Made by a program: the position numbers and the translations under genes. DNA of 64,000 nucleotides, taken from positions 234,470,733 through 234,534,732 of the forward strand of contig NC_081414.1 in the NCBI RefSeq assembly GCF_030272615.1. Reading direction: 5' to 3'. Below, piece by piece: positions 33,782-45,111 of the stretch; within the stretch, counting starts at the first letter, position 1; every line of letters begins with the position of its first letter. Below the pieces are notes generated by a model that was not told the DNA's origin, made no database searches, and saw only the letters and a program-made list of their open reading frames with translations. Origin of the DNA: Cryptomeria japonica (lineage: Eukaryota; Streptophyta; Pinopsida; Cupressales; Cupressaceae).

Positions 33782-36700
33782 ATGGCTTCTTCATATGTTC
33801 CTGAATTCATAGCTAACCCTACTATAGTCAAAGTGATTAAACACCCTAGACCCGTATTTCTGTTAGTTCCCAAAATTGCCAAGAAAGATGATAATGTTGG
33901 TGCTTTTTCTCAAATCCCTAAAGGAGTGGTTTTTGTTGAAGACCCTAGAATGTACATTCATTGTCACATAGAGGAATTAGGTGATGAGGAAATCAAGAAT
34001 AAGTATAAGTCTAAAATTTGTGACGAATCTGGTAATGTTAAACCTAAACACAAGATAGTAGAAACCCTAGGTTTCACTGAAATTCTCAGTATTCTGGATT
34101 TTCCTAAGGATGCTATAAGGATAGTACTAAGAAGGGTGCATGGTGCATTCTTCTGGTTGGACTCAATTCACAAAATCACTAAAGAAGCAGTAAAGGCTGT
34201 GACAGGGTTACCTTCCATTGGTAACAGACCTGATAAAACAAAGAAGGTCTCAAATGACCTAGTGATTAACCTAACCGGTGCAACATCTGATAAAAGATCC
34301 TTAAGGGTAAATGATGTAACAAATATCAATGTCACATTCATCAATATGATCTTAGGCTACAAAACCACAAATGCAAATAGGTTAAACTCAGTCTCTAGCC
34401 TATGCATAAAGAGTGCCTATGATATGGTTAATGATAATGAAAAAATAGATGTGTGTGAATGGCTTAAAGATGAACTAATTGACAATTTGGGAAATATTAA
34501 GAAAGACAAAAAGGGGACATTCAGATTTGGAAACCTACTTGTCTGTCTAATGCTACACATGACCAAACAAGTACTCGGTATCGGTAATAGAAATTTTGGT
34601 TTTGACATACCGGTAGGCAAACAGTTGTCAAATTTACTAAACAACATGGGAGAGAACAGAGAAAATAACATAGATGAGTATTTTTAGGCATTGAAGGCCT
34701 GGATAAAGACCAGAGTCAGATTATCACAAGAAACTGTAAACAAGTATAAGGATGAAATTTGTTTTGTTATAAAGAAGGATGAAATTTGGATGGAGGCAGT
34801 TATCCCAAGAACCATCTGGGTTACTAAAATGGGGTATGAAACTAGTGACCACATAATAGAAACATATGCAAAAGCCCTCCTGGAAGCACCTAAGGAACCT
34901 AAAGAAGAGGTATTTGGCAGTGCTGAGACTATTGAAAACCAAATTCAATCAAAGAAAAGGGTTAAGAAGGTTGAAGCAACAGTTAGAAGAGGATCCAGGC
35001 AAGCAAAAGCTATTAAGGATGATGTACTCAAACAAACTGGTATTACTGAAGATGAGTTAGAAGCACTTCAACTAGAAACTCACCTTTCACCGGTTGGAAA
35101 TTCTTTGGAAAGTGATATACCAGTTGCATTCAAAAGAGTTGTGAGAAAAAGGAAACCTTCACCGGTATCTACACCTTCTCCTAGAAGAACCAGACAGAAA
35201 CAACAGGCAGTAAGGCCCACAACTAGGAAATTAACTCCAAAGAAAAAGTTAATCCCCAAAAAGAAGACTCAACAAACCATTGCTCCAATTGACAAACTTC
35301 TCAATGAAATAACAGGGGATGGAAAGCTGAAAAACATCAACAAATTATATGACTCATTATCAATTGATGACAAGGAAAAAGTTGAAAACAGTGTAATCCT
35401 ACACTTGAATATTTACAAGAAATTTTTTATGCAAGTTGTGGATGAATTACCGGCAGAACTATTTAAAAGACTTGAAGATAGAAGGCAAGCTGTTGTAGAG
35501 CTTGATAAGAAAATAAAAATTGAAAAACTACTTGTTGTATATCTTGTCAAGTCACCAAAAGAGATAGATGAACTGATCTCTGAGGCTAACCAGTCAGTAT
35601 TTTCAATTGCACACCGACATGCAGCACTTATGGTTGGTAGAGTGAATGAGGTTGCAGAGGAAACAGCTAATACATGGGACATATTCCTTGTAGAGAAGGA
35701 AAAGCAGGAAGAATATCGAAATCCTAAACCCATCAAAGTATACCAAAAAGATAAGGATAAGGGAAAAGGTAAGGTTGGTGGTCCACCCAGCATAAAAATA
35801 ATAGATAACTTATCCCCACCACCTCTAGATACTCCACCAGTAGTTACCACTGACAATCAACCGGCTAGTGAGAGTATGGATGTATCACATGAGGACACAA
35901 ATCCAAATTCTGAGGTGTTATATGCAATGAACATTGACACTCAGAAAGTCAATATTGTGGTAGATAAGGATTCAATAGGGAAAATAGATAGCACATAAGG
36001 TAAACCGGCAGGTGACAACACTAAGAAACAGGCAGAGCAGCAGGCTCCCTCACAGCAACAGGTTCATGCAAAGACAGTGCCACCGGCAACAGCTGAGCAA
36101 TCCAAACCTTTGTTTAAAGAAATGCAAACACAAACTGACCTACCAGAGGTCACCACAAGAAAATAAATTGCTCACACCGACGGGATACAGATTGTTGGTT
36201 CTTCCAATGCAGAACTCAAACCAACAAATGTGACAGAAGTTCTTTTGGATTCTATCAAGAAGATAATAGAGTGTAGTTCACAAGCATACAAAGCAATTGA
36301 TGACACAATTCCAATTTTGAAAATGATAGCACCTAAGTGAAATGTAGATAATAAAGATTCTTTGAACCAACTTGACACATTGCCTAAGTATATTACTGAC
36401 AACACTGTGACAGTTGAACAAATAAAAGAGGAAGCATTCAAGGAGAGACTAGAGAAGGAAAAACACAAATTCTTTAAAGAAGAAATAAAGAAGTGTACAA
36501 GACAATTTGACACTCTTTTACCGGAACTATGTAGTACATTGAAGGAATTTAAAACCTTGTACAAAGATACATGTAAAAATAACTTTTTGATAGTAGATAT
36601 AGACCGGAAGATCAACAAGATACAAGAAGAAATAAATCAACTAGTTGATAATTTCATTAATTCATCTGAACCATTATCAGTTTTTGAGCAGAAATTAATA

Positions 36701-36994
36701 GGTTTTGAGGAGGAACTTCTAAAGTTGGAAAGAGAAAAGGAGAAAATAAAAGGAAAGGCTAAAGATCTAAAATGGAGACTCAATCCAAAATTGGACTACC
36801 TTGCCTCCTTAAGAAAAGAAATATCTGATGCTTTAATTCAAGGACATAAAACACCGACAAAGAAAATGCAACACCTCACCGGTACAATTAAGAGGACAGA
36901 GGCTACATTAAAAGATAGCAAACGGTTCATTAAGAGTCTGAATTTGGTACTGGCAGATCTTTTTCATATTGTAACCAACCGGTTACAAGGATGA
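33782..36994 (+). pseudogene. N1 ORF2: large novel accessory protein (about 1,070 codons)
   Basis: One continuous frame from ATG 33782 (MASSYVPEFIANPT, matching MASASHSS of element C) to TGA 36992, interrupted only by TAG 34685, TAA 35996, TAA 36164 and TGA 36338. N-terminal domain, residues about 40-390: MYIHCHIEELG, IRIVLRRVHGAFFWLD, ITKEAVKAVTGLPSIGNRP, LTGATSDKRSL, MILGYKTTNANRLN, FRFGNLLVCLMLHM, MEAVIPRTIWVTKMGYE. Middle: basic, Pro/Ser-rich, NLS-like (KRVVRKRKPSP, RRTRQKQQ, LTPKKKLIPKKKTQQ). C-terminal third: long coiled coils (KEEAFKERLEKEKHKFF, FEEELLKLEREKEKIK). It is not an RT, integrase, protease or transmembrane protein. About 340 nt of untranslated sequence separates it from ORF1, so it may have its own message. 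Not recognised as a named family. Confidence 0.85.
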
Positions 36995-37045
36995 AATAGG
37001 AAACCACACTCAATTGACACTTTGACAACCTTTGTCATTGATGCC

Positions 37046-37202
37046 AAAGGGGGAGTAGTGGAATGAGAAAAATAACCAGCAAATGACTCATCAGCTCAGG
37101 AGGAGCACATATTCTTTTGGCACACAATTCTGGCAGATTCTTATTGGATGACAATTTTTGAATTTTTCTCATGCGTGTTGCCACCAATGCCAAAGGGGGA
37201 GA
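37046..37202 (+). promoter_or_regulatory. Polypurine tract of N1 and an upstream PPT-like twin
   Basis: AAAGGGGGAGA at 37192-37202 ends one base before the 3' LTR and is the functional tract. A second copy, AAAGGGGGAG at 37046-37055, is embedded in the same TTGTCATTGATGCCAAAG-type context 158 bp before the LTR. Element C has the same pair. Confidence 0.8.
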
Positions 37203-37203
37203 T

Positions 37204-38006
37204 TGTCGGCAAATGCACACTCCAATGATATATTGTATGTGATTGAAGGTTTTGTCATTGATGGCAACCTTACAATCCTATGACACCTGCAAGACAATTT
37301 ACCGACACTAGCAAGGTCAAACTCTACACCGGCACATAGACAACCGGTAGTGAAAGGAAGTATACCGGCACAGAAGCCGACAGGAATTTTGTTTATAATA
37401 TATTTTGTAAATTATTGTAAAATCATTGTAAGCCGACTTGGAAAGTTGTAAAATGACTCATATATATAAGAGATCATTGTAGAACATTTAAGTGAGGAAA
37501 AAAAGGAAGAAGATAGGCGAAATAAGGCAGGCCTATTATGCGAATTATAGGTTAAGGGTTTATGTATGAAGCAGAACTATAAACCGGTACTGGATCTGGC
37601 ATAGTAGATGCTATTTTGAAGCAGTACAAGACATTGGATTTATATAATCCATTTTTGTAAGTCAGTGAGACTTCCCATTTTATAATTGAGCAATAGGCAC
37701 TTGGCCTTCCTGCATGTGCAGGCCCCTCTTGTAGCAGTAATATTCTCTTGTTGGACAGTAAGTGAATATTGTGGGTCACAAATCCCACCAAGTTTTTTCC
37801 CACACCGGGTTTCCTCGTTAAACTATTGTGTTATGGTGTGTTTTTCATGTAGTTGTTGTTATCTCTATTTATTGCATTATTTCTTGTTTACCGGTATACA
37901 ATATTGATATGCTTTACATGTTTTAAGTTAAGAAAATCTTATAGCTAGTTAGATACTGATTCACCCCCCCCCCCCCCCACTCTCAGTATCTTTGGGAATC
38001 CTAACA
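37204..38006 (+). repeat. 3' LTR (803 bp) of N1
   Basis: Begins TGTCGGCAAATGCAC and ends GAATCCTAACA, followed by the target duplication AACTT. The C-tract has grown to C15 (37964-37978) against C8 in the 5' LTR. TATATAAG at 37463-37470. Confidence 0.93.
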
Positions 38007-38049
38007 AACTTTGTTCTACAATTCAAAATTCAAATTTTCCCTCTAGTGC

Positions 38050-39620
38050 ATGATTTTTACCACTGTTATTCCTACATATCCTATCCCCATTAGACGAAGC
38101 ATTAGAATTAAAGCTTCCCAAGGTTTAATTGCTGAGGAGATGGAGCCTAATTTGGGTGACTTCTTTAATGAGGATCATGCTAATTCTCCCCACCCTAATC
38201 ATGTGCATATTCACCCCATTGATGATCTCATGATGAAGAAGAGGCCTTAACTAGGGTTTATTTAGAACAACTTTCTACATTGGACAATCAATTTGATAAT
38301 TTTCAACAATGGATGTCCCAAGAATACCCTAATAGTGAAGCTCTTCCATTAATTGAAGGTCTTAAGCTAATGATTAAAAGTGATAAGAATGAAATTGATA
38401 TATTGTGTGGTATTGCCTATATTGTTGATTCTAATGTCATGCCTATCAAGAGTTGTGCCAAAACCCTAGGTTACTCACAACCTTCAACACAAGTCAATTC
38501 CTCTATTCCTTTGACTAATCATATGATTAGTATTCCTACTTTCACATCTTACGTCATGGCTACTTCAACTCAAAATGTCATTCCTACAACCATAGGTCAT
38601 GGGGGAAATCTCTCTTCTTCATTTAATCCTCCATTGATACCTATGTCTTCCATGAGTATTCCTACTATTCCTTAGCCAATCAGTGTGACACAAGGGAGAA
38701 ATTCAGTCAACAACTTTATTCCTCCTTTAAGTGTCTCTTTCCCTACCCAATCATCACCAATGTGTACTTATCATAATGTCCCATCACCTTATTCTCAGTC
38801 CATGCCTTCTTTCTACAACATCACACCACCTTCTCAATTGCCTATGTCTAACATCAATTCTTCTACCAAGATGACAATTAACAATCTTGCCCAAACTGTG
38901 TCTTTCTTACAACAATAAATTGCTTCTATGAGTCAATCCAAGTTTAGTGTGCCCACCTTTGATGTTGCGAGCCCACTTTCTCTTGATATTGTTAAAGTTG
39001 TGCCACCTAAACATGTTGCGATCCCTCAATTGGAACTCTATAATGGAAAAGGTGATCCTCTTACGCATGTGAAAACATTCCAGACCTTGTGTACTTATTT
39101 TGCTTATGATCAACGATTTCTTGCAAAATTTTTTACAAGAACGCTAAGAGATAAGGCTTTACAATGGTATTTCTCTCTGCCTTTCTATTCTATCACTTCC
39201 TTTCAACAACTAGCAAATGCTTTCATCCAACAATTTCAAAACAACATTGGTCCTAAAATCACTTTGACTGATTTAATGCAATATAAACAAGGTGTTAAAG
39301 AAAAAGTGACTGATTTCATTGGTAGATATAAGTATTTGTGTGCTCAAATTTCTTTTCATGTGCCTGATAAAGATATTCAAAGAATTTTCATTTCTAATTT
39401 ACAAAAAGATATCAGGGAAAAGCTTCTTTTGTCTGAGTTTACTTACTTTCCGCAATTGTGCGCAACACTCCACAATTATCAACTGGTTGTGAGTCAAATG
39501 GAGCAATCCACTCCTATGGCTTCGAGTGATAAGGAGGAGAGTGTTCAACAACCATTTATGAAGTTCAAACCAACAAAAAGCTTTATAAAGTTCAATGTCC
39601 AATCAACAACAACCATGTGA
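38050..39620 (+). pseudogene. Family-B Gag
   Basis: Starts at ATG 38050 (MIFTTVIPTYPIPIRRSIRIK), shifts frame near 38240 and continues as FDNFQQWMSQEYPNSEAL. A Ser/Pro/Thr-rich linker with stops at 38673 (TAG) and 38916 (TAA) follows. The Gag core is clear: IPQLELYNGKGDPLTHVKTF, LRDKALQWYFSLPFYSI, FQQLANAFIQQFQNNIG, LMQYKQGVKEKVTDFIGRYK and FISNLQKDIREKLL. This is the retrotransposon Gag domain of gypsy elements (P-x-x-Y-x-G-x-x-DP-x-x-H). Frameshift near 39608 into the protease part. Confidence 0.9.
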
Positions 39621-40912
39621 ATGCTACAATAGGCGTGTCTCATATTTCTAAATTTTTCCAAAGAGAACGACAGTTTACTCCTTTGAATGAATCTTTGCAT
39701 AGTATTATGTCTCAATTATTGCATAGAAATGTTATCAAACTTCCTCCTATAAAACAAGTTGATCCTTCCAAACTTTCATCTCCTTATTTTGATAACAATT
39801 CTTTTTGCCAATTTCATTGTCAACTTGATCATGATACTGAGAAATATTTTGCATTAAAAAATAAGGTTCAAGACTTGATTGATAATAATACTATATATGT
39901 GGCAGGTGTGAATGATAAAGGGAATAAATCAGTTGCTCCTCCTAATCAAAATCTTAAAATTTTCACTGATCCCTTTCCATCTCATACCTCTAATGTTATT
40001 GAGATTGTGCCTAATGCTCTCTCTTCTGAAACATTTATTTGTATGGCTCCAAACTTGGTTAATATGGTACAAACACAAGATTCACCTAAGGAACCCTGTA
40101 TTACATTTGACCCTAGTGAGACCATTAGAGCACCCGATAGCCCTTTATACATAGTCTTAAAGGTTAAGGATATCCCTTGTCGTGGTGCCCTGATTGATCC
40201 CTCTTGCATGGTTAATGTCATAACTGAAGAGTATCTTTTCACTTTACGATTGCATAAACCACTATATGATGCTTCTAATGTAGCTGTGAAGTTATTCGAT
40301 AGCTTCTCTTGTCCTACTATTGGTTATATCACCCTTCCTATCAAAGTCCATAGTAAATCCATGGATGTTGACTTTGTTATCATACCTTCTTCTGAGCATT
40401 TTCGTGTGAAGTTGGGCTATCCTTGGATATCTTCCATGAAGGCTATTTCTTCTCCGATACACAAGTGTCTTAAATTTCCTCACAATGGAGAAATTATAAC
40501 AGTGAACCATAGCTTATTTTGTCCATCTAAAAGAAGCCCTGGTGTTCCTATTGATCTCTTTTGGCGTAAACAATTTCAATCTCTTCCATCAAGGAGTGAT
40601 GCTCTTTTTAAATTTTATCAAAAATGGAACAACAATATGATCTTATCCTTAAGTCAACCTAGATCACCAACACTTGACATTCCTATTATTCTTCAAGATG
40701 AGGTTATTCCCCTCTCGGATAGAACTAATCTCCCTCCTAAGGAAAATTGTCCACCTACTCCTATGGATGTGACTTTACCTTTTCTTAAGGAGAATAACAA
40801 TATTCCTCCTAAAGTTAGACATATCCCTCCTCCCCATGATGGACTTGGTCTCCTTTCTACACCTAATATTCTTCCTTTCTATGGTGCAGTTCCACCTCCT
40901 TCCTCTTACTAA
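39608..40912 (+). pseudogene. Family-B Gag C-terminus and protease-like domain with altered active site
   Basis: An open stretch of about 430 codons. The Gag tail shows the zinc-binding-like FCQFHCQLDHDTEKYFALK, close to the CxFHxxxGHxTExCxxLK motif of Tat-type Gag with the second Cys changed. A retropepsin-like fold follows: LYIVLKVKDIPCRGALID, PSCMVNVITEEYL, YITLPIKVHSKSMDVDFVII, HFRVKLGYPWISSMKAI. The catalytic triad, normally DTG or DSG plus A/S, reads DPSCMVN, so activity is doubtful. A Pro-rich tail follows. No RT begins after it, although the reading frame is long and open. Confidence 0.82.
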
Positions 40913-42284
40913 GAGAAGAGGCATGCTTCTCCTATTGTTCAACCAAAAAATACCTCAACCTAAACCTTCCACTATAAAGGAGAGAACCATTCCTACTTCT
41001 TCAAATGTTCCTCCTCCTTCTCAGCCTTCCACTAAGACTCGATAGAATCATTGTGTGATAGAACACTGATGAAGACATCGTGTTCGAGCTCATGAAGCTA
41101 TCCCTCAAAATACTCAATTTCCTCAGACTCCAATAGTTGACATGATTCCCTTTTCTCCTAAGCAAGATGTTCAACCAGCATCTCCAAATCATAAGTTGCA
41201 TAAAACATGTGATGGTTTTACTCCTATTCTTTTTCTTTCTCCTCTTGCTTTAAACTTTGATGAAGAAATGGGTGAAAATGTTATTCGTAATGGTAATATA
41301 ACTCCTAAGGCTTCTGATTGTGAGTATGAGTATGTTGATGTGGACAAACATTTACTGGATGACTTTTCACAAACTTTAATCCTAGCTCCTAGAATCAAAC
41401 AAAGTGACTTACAACATGAGCATAGTCCTTGTTGAGATCTTGTGATATCTCCTTCTGTTGTGCTCAATGTCCCTCCTCTAACATGTTTCTCACCTTCCCG
41501 AAATAGTGATCAGCAGGATCGGGAGGCAGATGTCGTGCTAGATTAGCAATATTAGCACTGCAGATCTTTCTCTCTCCTTTCTTTCTCTTTTCTAACCATT
41601 CTTCTATATGTATCCATGTTCTTCCATTGTTCCCTTAATGTCTACTTGGGGATGATGCAAAGCATTGAGGTCTCTTTCATGTTGACTCAAAAATACATCC
41701 TCCCTTCCCTTTCTTCTAATGTGGTGTCCTTCTTTGGGGAATGAAGATTATTATATGCATATACATACATGATATACATGAGTTATCATACAGCATACTG
41801 ACCCGGAGGAAAGTGACACTATCTCGCGTTTTGTGTTCATTGTCCTTGGTTTTATACCTTGATTGGGGGCTAAATCCTTGCGATAACGTGCTCCCTCTCT
41901 TCTCTTTCTCTTGGGTGTATCCTACCTTCAAGCAATCACTCCCGATAAGGTGTGTGTGATCTCTTTAACATGGGGGCATACACTCCACTCATACTTTCCT
42001 TCTTGTGATACTTATAATTACATAGTGAACTTTTCTTTGCTTTGTAATCTTTTTATCCTTGATTTCATGACTCATAGTGAAGGGAACTTTGCTACTTGCA
42101 GTCATGGTTCTCCTCTTCTCGATCTTCCCTTTTACTTTGTCAATCAAAGTATTAAGATCCTAAGTCCACAGGGGGCTTGGCGCATCTTGCCTCCTTGACG
42201 TCGTAAAAGTATTTCAATCTTGTTTCCTTGTACTTTACCGACAGTATTGGCGTACGCTTATACTCCCGCTAAAGTGCGGCTAAA
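40913..42284 (+). other. 3' tail of family-B element, no pol
   Basis: Contains one further open block in another frame (41142-41435) with VDVDKHLLDDFSQTLI and no known motif, then 850 bp without a frame. No RT, RNase H or integrase motif on either strand. The end CCGCTAAAGTGCGGCTAAA before the LTR is a weak polypurine tract; it also forms a GC-rich inverted pair (CCGC...GCGG). Confidence 0.6.
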
Positions 42285-44620
42285 TGTAGTGTCATAAAAT
42301 TGTGACCCTAGTAATTTTTTACTGCATTAGTGTCCTCACACATGTAAACTCGAATCCTCTAGCCTGATTGGAGACCAGAGTGTGCTCGGCTTGTGAAAAC
42401 AGCTTCCTCCTTGGCCTCTACATCACTCTGTCTGCACTCTGCCCTGGAGAAAGGGGTAGGATAGGGGCGTGGCATCCCTATTGCCCCTTGGATAGGGGCA
42501 TGGTGCCCTTGTCCTGCCAGGATAGGGGCAAGGCGCCCTTGTCCCTACCCTATTTTTGGGCAGGGCCTTCCTACAGCATACATTGTGGGTTGTGCAGTGA
42601 ACAGGAAATCTCCTTGATGTCGGACTGTGACAAAATTCAAATACTTCAAACATGTATTTAAGGGGGCATTCGTTCTCTCATTTTCATAAGGGGGTGAACT
42701 CACAAAGCTGGTTCCCACTTTTTCCAACGAAGGAAATTGGTGAAAGTGAAAAATTTTGTTTATGAGAGGTTCGAGCGAAGTGGGGGTGTTCGAACGGAAT
42801 ACCCTTTGGGGTTCGAGCGAAGACCCCACTTCACTCGAACCCCATCTTTCGAGCGAAGCACCTTTAATGCCCTTTTATGTCATTTTTCAATTATAGCATG
42901 GGGGTTCGATCGAACCCCCCTTCATTTGAACCCCCCTAAAAATAGGGGGTTCGCTCAAACCCCCCTTCGTTCGAACCCCTTTTTTAACACTTCTCTGAAA
43001 ATTTCTACATTTTTTTGCAGATTTTTGGCCTTGAAACCTCTAGTTGAAGGCTCAAATGGAATGATCTTGACAACCCAAAATGTAGTATTATAGTCCTCAA
43101 AGCAAGCTTTCCAATGAATATAATTTTATTACATATTGAGTTTATTATGAACTTGTTTTTTTAATTTTACCAAATATAGGTTTTTCACCGAACATGAACT
43201 TCTCTGTTCAACACATTGGGAAAAATAGGAAACTAATTTTAAAAAAATCTGAAAAATATCTAAGCCCTGGGTATTGATGTCTTCTTTCTAACAAAAAAAA
43301 TAAAATTGAATTTTGATATATATAGAATAAGTTATGTGTTCAAACGTAAACCTATGTCTGAATTATGACTAGTCGGACTTCAAAACTTAATAAAATGAAA
43401 AATATTGAACATATCACTATCAAACCAATTGCAAGCCCTAGATATTGATGTTACAAACCAAAATTTGAAAGAATTGAGTTTTTATCATTTATAGAAAAAA
43501 AGTTATGAGTTTCGGGAGACACATCACTCTTAAAAAATGTAGTTTGTTGTAAAAAACTACTTTTCGAGGGAGATGGAAAAATTAAAAAAAAATACTTCAA
43601 AAAAATTTGAAAAAAATATATACAGAATTTACAGACAAAATTCTACAAATCACTAATTTACATCATCTTCAAATTCTTAATAGTTTAAAAGTTATAGTTG
43701 TCGGAAGTTGAAGATTATTTTAAAATTGTTCATCTCAGTGTCAAAAGTGGCAAAAAAGTGGGAACCATTATTGTGAGTTCACCCAAGGTTGATAGGTAGA
43801 ATTTTGATAAGGTCATAAGTGATCAAGAGAATTCAAGCATTCAAGCTTTCTTTTCCAGCATTGAGCATTCACAAGTCTCCCTTCAAGGCTAGGTGTTGCA
43901 TTCAAGTCAAGGATCTAGCCATTGGAAAGGAGATTGATTTCAACATACAATTCCATACACGCATTTCTATCAACTTTGCTACTACAACCTCCCTTGAGGT
44001 GATTTACAATTCAATCTTTCATTTACATCTACTTGCAAGGACTTTCTTTCATTACTTGGTTAATTCCAAAACTGGGGTTTGACCTAAAGGCAAAACCCCA
44101 ATCCCAACAAATTTCTCTCTCTTTTCTGTGTGTAGGTTTCAGGTACATAGCTATACTTTTGGATTTGGGCTTCATTTGCAGAGGCGGAAAAACCCTTTTC
44201 GTTTCACAGATTTTTCAGAGGACCGTGTACATTCCTGCCACAATCCGGACAACTTTTCGTCAAATTTGCAAGGCGACTTTGTCTCAACATTTTACTACCA
44301 AATCCAAGTGCACAACTTCATTTCATATTCAAATCTCAAGTTATAATTGATTATTTGTCACTTTTTCACTACATAATTCAATCAATTTCCTTTCCAAATC
44401 AAACAAAGGAAGAAGGGGTCATCCTAACATTCTTAATCCATTCAGAATTCAATCTATCATCTTTGTGTGGAGATTGAATCTAGTGAATTATCCCTTATCT
44501 TCCTAATGTAATGGTGAAAAGTGCTTGAAGGATAATCAATAAGTGAAACTCTCATCTCTCTTTGAGGGAAAGGGTTAGTTTTCCTCTTGATCTATCACTA
44601 ATCATTTTCCCACCATTACA
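42285..44620 (+). repeat. 3' LTR of family-B element, split by a TIR transposon
   Basis: Begins TGTAGTGTCATAAAATTG and ends CCACCATTACA, followed by the target duplication ATTGT. It is 2336 bp against 1237 bp for the 5' copy; the difference is the 1093-bp insertion at 42692-43784 plus its duplication. Frames at 42368-42661 and 43819-44350 are LTR sequence. Confidence 0.92.
42692..43784. mobile_element. 1093-bp non-coding TIR transposon, copy 1
   Basis: Ends are GGGTGAACTCACAA + 3 nt + TGGTTCCCACTTTT on the left and its inverse on the right, a 31-bp inverted repeat with three mismatches. The flanks are AAGG on both sides (42688-42691, 43785-43788), and the empty site is visible in the 5' LTR of the same element (CATAAGGTCGATAGG near 29600). 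No transposase is encoded. The left third carries many TTCGAGCGAAG, GGTTCGATCGAACC and TTCGAACCCC motifs; the rest is AT-rich. The 3-4 bp target duplication and these termini do not match CACTA, hAT, Mutator or PIF/Harbinger as I know them. Confidence 0.85.
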
Positions 44621-44625
44621 ATTGT

Positions 44626-45111
44626 TAATTACTTTTATTTGGTATTCTTTCTTTAATACTGATATTTTGTATAATTTTATAATGTAGGTGTCTTTGAGAG
44701 TACTAGAGGTTGGATTTATGTGTTAGGGAGCATAGATATCAAAATCAATTGTATTGATTGTATATCTAGGATTGCTTGATAGCATTGATGTATTTATACA
44801 TGATTACATTAATGTGGTTGGATTGTTGATAGCATTGATATATTTGTACATGATGGCATTGATGTAGTTGTATTGATGATATACGATGTATTCATACATG
44901 ACAACATGGGTAAGCATAAGGACATGACCTAGTTTGTTCCTATTTAGAGGCCAAATTTTGTGCATGTAAATGGAATTTTGTGATTATTTTTTGGTGAAAA
45001 ATATGTATGATTATGCTTCTTCATGATGGTCACCTCTATGTGTAATGATGATTATGATTATGTTAGACATAATATAGTTGTAGTATGGATATGTTAGACT
45101 ATAAACGTTTC
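44626..45111. other. Intergenic, no gene
   Basis: AT-rich, with short direct repeats of GATAGCATTGATGTATTTATACATGAT-type sequence at 44780-44900. No coding frame. Confidence 0.5.

Larger units (their letters stand above)
31492..38006 (+). mobile_element. N1: pol-less copia-like LTR element with gag-like ORF1 and novel ORF2, 6515 bp
   Basis: Complete element: LTRs 31492-32293 and 37204-38006, target duplication AACTT (31487-31491, 38007-38011), tRNA-iMet primer site, polypurine tract. The internal 4.9 kb encodes only ORF1 (coiled coil plus zinc knuckles) and ORF2 (about 1,070 codons, unrecognised domain). No protease, integrase, RT or RNase H motif is seen in any frame. Both ORFs keep their frame over their whole length and are damaged only by point stops. 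The LTRs differ by a few percent by eye, so the insertion is younger than the gypsy element. Presumably mobilised in trans by a copia relative. Confidence 0.92.
29195..44620 (+). mobile_element. Family-B gypsy-like LTR element, gag-protease only, 15,426 bp with nested insertions
   Basis: LTRs at 29195-30431 and 42285-44620, flanked by a perfect duplication ATTGT (29190-29194, 44621-44625). Subtracting N1 with its duplication (6,520 bp) and the TIR transposon leaves about 7.8 kb: LTR, long leader, gag, protease-like domain, about 1.4 kb of tail, LTR. No RT, RNase H or integrase is found in any frame between 40912 and 42284, so the element is non-autonomous by structure. A solo LTR of the same family lies at 18473-19715. 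Confidence 0.9.

Noticed and set aside
42755-42990. tRNA genes suggested by GGTTCGA motifs
   Set aside because: No paired A box at proper distance and no cloverleaf; the motifs are a repeated array.
42692-43784. CACTA transposon, because of a possible 3-bp target duplication
   Set aside because: Termini are GGGTGAACTC, not CACTA/CACTG, and there are no subterminal repeats of that type.
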